Shown here piece by piece: positions 62,643 to 64,000 of a DNA stretch of 64,000 nt (its first letter is position 1; each line of letters begins with the position of its first letter). The position numbers and the translations under genes are program-made. This DNA is from Archivesica marissinica. Taxonomy: Eukaryota > Mollusca > Bivalvia > Venerida > Vesicomyidae. The stretch spans positions 47,581,486 to 47,645,485 of the forward strand of contig CM026401.1 in the NCBI GenBank assembly GCA_014843695.1, read 5' to 3'. Below the pieces are notes generated by a model that saw only the letters and a program-made list of their open reading frames with translations, made no database searches and was not told the DNA's origin.

Positions 62643-62775
62643 ACAGTCAAACCTGTCTTTAAGCAGCCAGCCAAGGGAGTGACAGGTGGTTGCTTAATAG
62701 AGTGGTTACTTTTTGAACAAATTGCCTCACTAGGAATCGGTGGGTAATGGCTGCTTAACACAGGATTGACTGCTT
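62643..62775. mobile_element. CAGTCAAACC MITE, internally deleted
   Basis: TACAGTCAAACCTGTCTTTA left, AACACAGGATTGACTGCTTA right. The interior is shorter than in 56660-56821. Confidence 0.82.
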
Positions 62776-62874
62776 AATAGATTTTTGCTTCTTTTATAGT
62801 TTGCATAAGGCATTAAATGTAAATGGCGTTATGACTATTTGTAGGAAGTTGCTTAAAAAGTGACCATTTATACC

Positions 62875-63114
62875 TTAATCCTTTCCCTCATAGAAGCACC
62901 TCTTGACGCCATTACCAATATGGCATCCATTGACACTGTAGTAGCCAAACCAATGTTAATAATTAAGGCCAGAATCTCATATAGTGCCAGTAATATCTAT
63001 GGAGGTGGGATAGATATGGCCACTACTTATCCACTGCATGATAACTAAATGGCTGTCGTTTATATGGAGATATAATAGTGTATTAACCTAAATCTCTATG
63101 AAGGAAAGGGTTAA
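62875..63114. mobile_element. MITE with TTAA ends (TTAATCCTTTCCCTCATAGA)
   Basis: The left TTAATCCTTTCCCTCATAGA pairs with the right TCTATGAAGGAAAGGGTTAA with few mismatches; 240 bp. The right half is the unit of the array at 55380-55915. TTAA ends suggest piggyBac-type mobilisation (inference). Confidence 0.87.
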
Positions 63115-63444
63115 GGAGAAACGTGGTTTTATTTTCGCAAACATGAAACAGTTATTGGAATGAATGTTATGTGTTCTCGTCCGGCTGTGTCCGGAGTGGA
63201 CCTTTGTACACAATGTTATTTATAACTTACGGCAAAATATATACCAAAGTATGACTTAGATCAATAAAATGATTATTGCCAGTTATTCTACTGTGAAATC
63301 AGATGTTTCCACAAGGATGTTGCATTTGTCATGTTCGTTAGATGGGCATTTTCGAAAATCGAGCGAATACAACCGCAATTTTAATCTTTCAAACCTAAAT
63401 TTGGATTATGTAAACCAGCTCGAAATGCTTATTGTTTTGTGTAT

Positions 63445-63645
63445 TCCAATTTATTTTTGCTTGCTTGCGAAACAAGTTCTTACAACATTAGTTTAATCTC
63501 TCTTTGAGACATCATTCCTGATGAAATCCATCACCATGTGGGGAGAGGGAAGAGGTACTGTTGGAATTTAAGTCCCGCACACTGATAACTATGGGCCTTT
63601 AACACCTGAAGTGAACGCGCTACCACTGCACTATCACAACTTCCA
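63445..63645 (-). mobile_element. SINE family A, reverse, degraded
   Basis: The - strand GGAAGTTGTGATAGTGCAGT head and the GCAAACAAGTTC-like tail region (TGCGAAACAAGTTCTTACAA on +). Confidence 0.8.
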
Positions 63646-63789
63646 TAAATGCATGGATCTCTTTGTCTGTAATAAATATTCTAGCTTGTTGGGATTTCAA
63701 AACTCACATATAACTTGAACCTGGCTAAAAACCGTAGATACCCGAAATAATTAGCCCAGCAAATTGACCTGATTTTACAGTAACCAGGG

Positions 63790-64000
63790 CTTATTATATA
63801 GGGTGACTGTGGCGAAATAGTCTTCACCCCCTGGGGACCTCACTTCTCCCTAAAAACATAATTTTCATACAAAATATTGTCTAGTAAGATACACTGGCCC
63901 AGTACACACTCCTATTCAAAATGGTCAAATTGCGACTTTTAACCTTATTTTGTTGAAATTTATTGAATAGCACAATTTAATGGTGCAATCGTGCACTGTC
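63790..64000 (+). mobile_element. Dispersed CTCTAGAATGA element, truncated by window end
   Basis: GGGTGACTGTGGCGAAATAG, TCTAGTAAGATACACTGGCC and CTCCTATTCAAAATGG match 37565-37885 in reverse. Confidence 0.78.

Overview
The window is animal nuclear DNA, very probably from a mollusc and most likely a bivalve. Three spliced metazoan genes can be read: the 3' end of a rootletin (CROCC-like) gene on the + strand, a complete ten-coding-exon CARD caspase on the - strand, and a complete six-coding-exon RER1 gene on the + strand. The mollusc assignment is an inference from the density of tRNA-derived SINEs, small terminal-inverted-repeat elements and large minisatellites, plus the general look of the proteins; no species marker is present.

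Layout. 1-4612: AT-rich repeats, one TTAA-type MITE and a SINE-derived tandem array, probably intron of the rootletin gene. 4613-5907: the last two rootletin exons. 5908-22100: intergenic, filled with minisatellites (the largest runs 13.93-20.78 kb) and SINEs. 22101-47409 (-): caspase gene, whose introns are mostly tandem arrays. 47410-50516: SINE-rich spacer between the divergent caspase and RER1 genes, with one unexplained exon-like reading frame at about 49.05-49.20 kb. 50517-61315 (+): RER1. 61316-64000: RER1 3' region and mobile-element copies.

The caspase joins into a 476-residue protein (CARD, Ser/Gln-rich linker, p20, p10) with every intron phase consistent. RER1 joins into 195 residues, close to the human length. 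Almost every long open frame in the window other than these exons is a translated minisatellite and not a gene.

The most unusual signal is that several tandem arrays are made from the neighbouring gene's own splice junctions. The RER1 array at 56.9-58.96 kb repeats about 29 times the real 3' splice site plus the first about 15 bases of the exon. In the caspase, the donors of coding exons 1, 2, 7 and 8 each run directly into an array whose unit contains that exon's last bases and its 5' splice site. Around the catalytic-cysteine exon the repeated copies lack the cysteine codon, and most have lost the donor G. Other arrays come from SINE heads carrying a Pol III B-box or from MITE ends. By my rough tally tandem arrays occupy about 30 kb, nearly half of the window.
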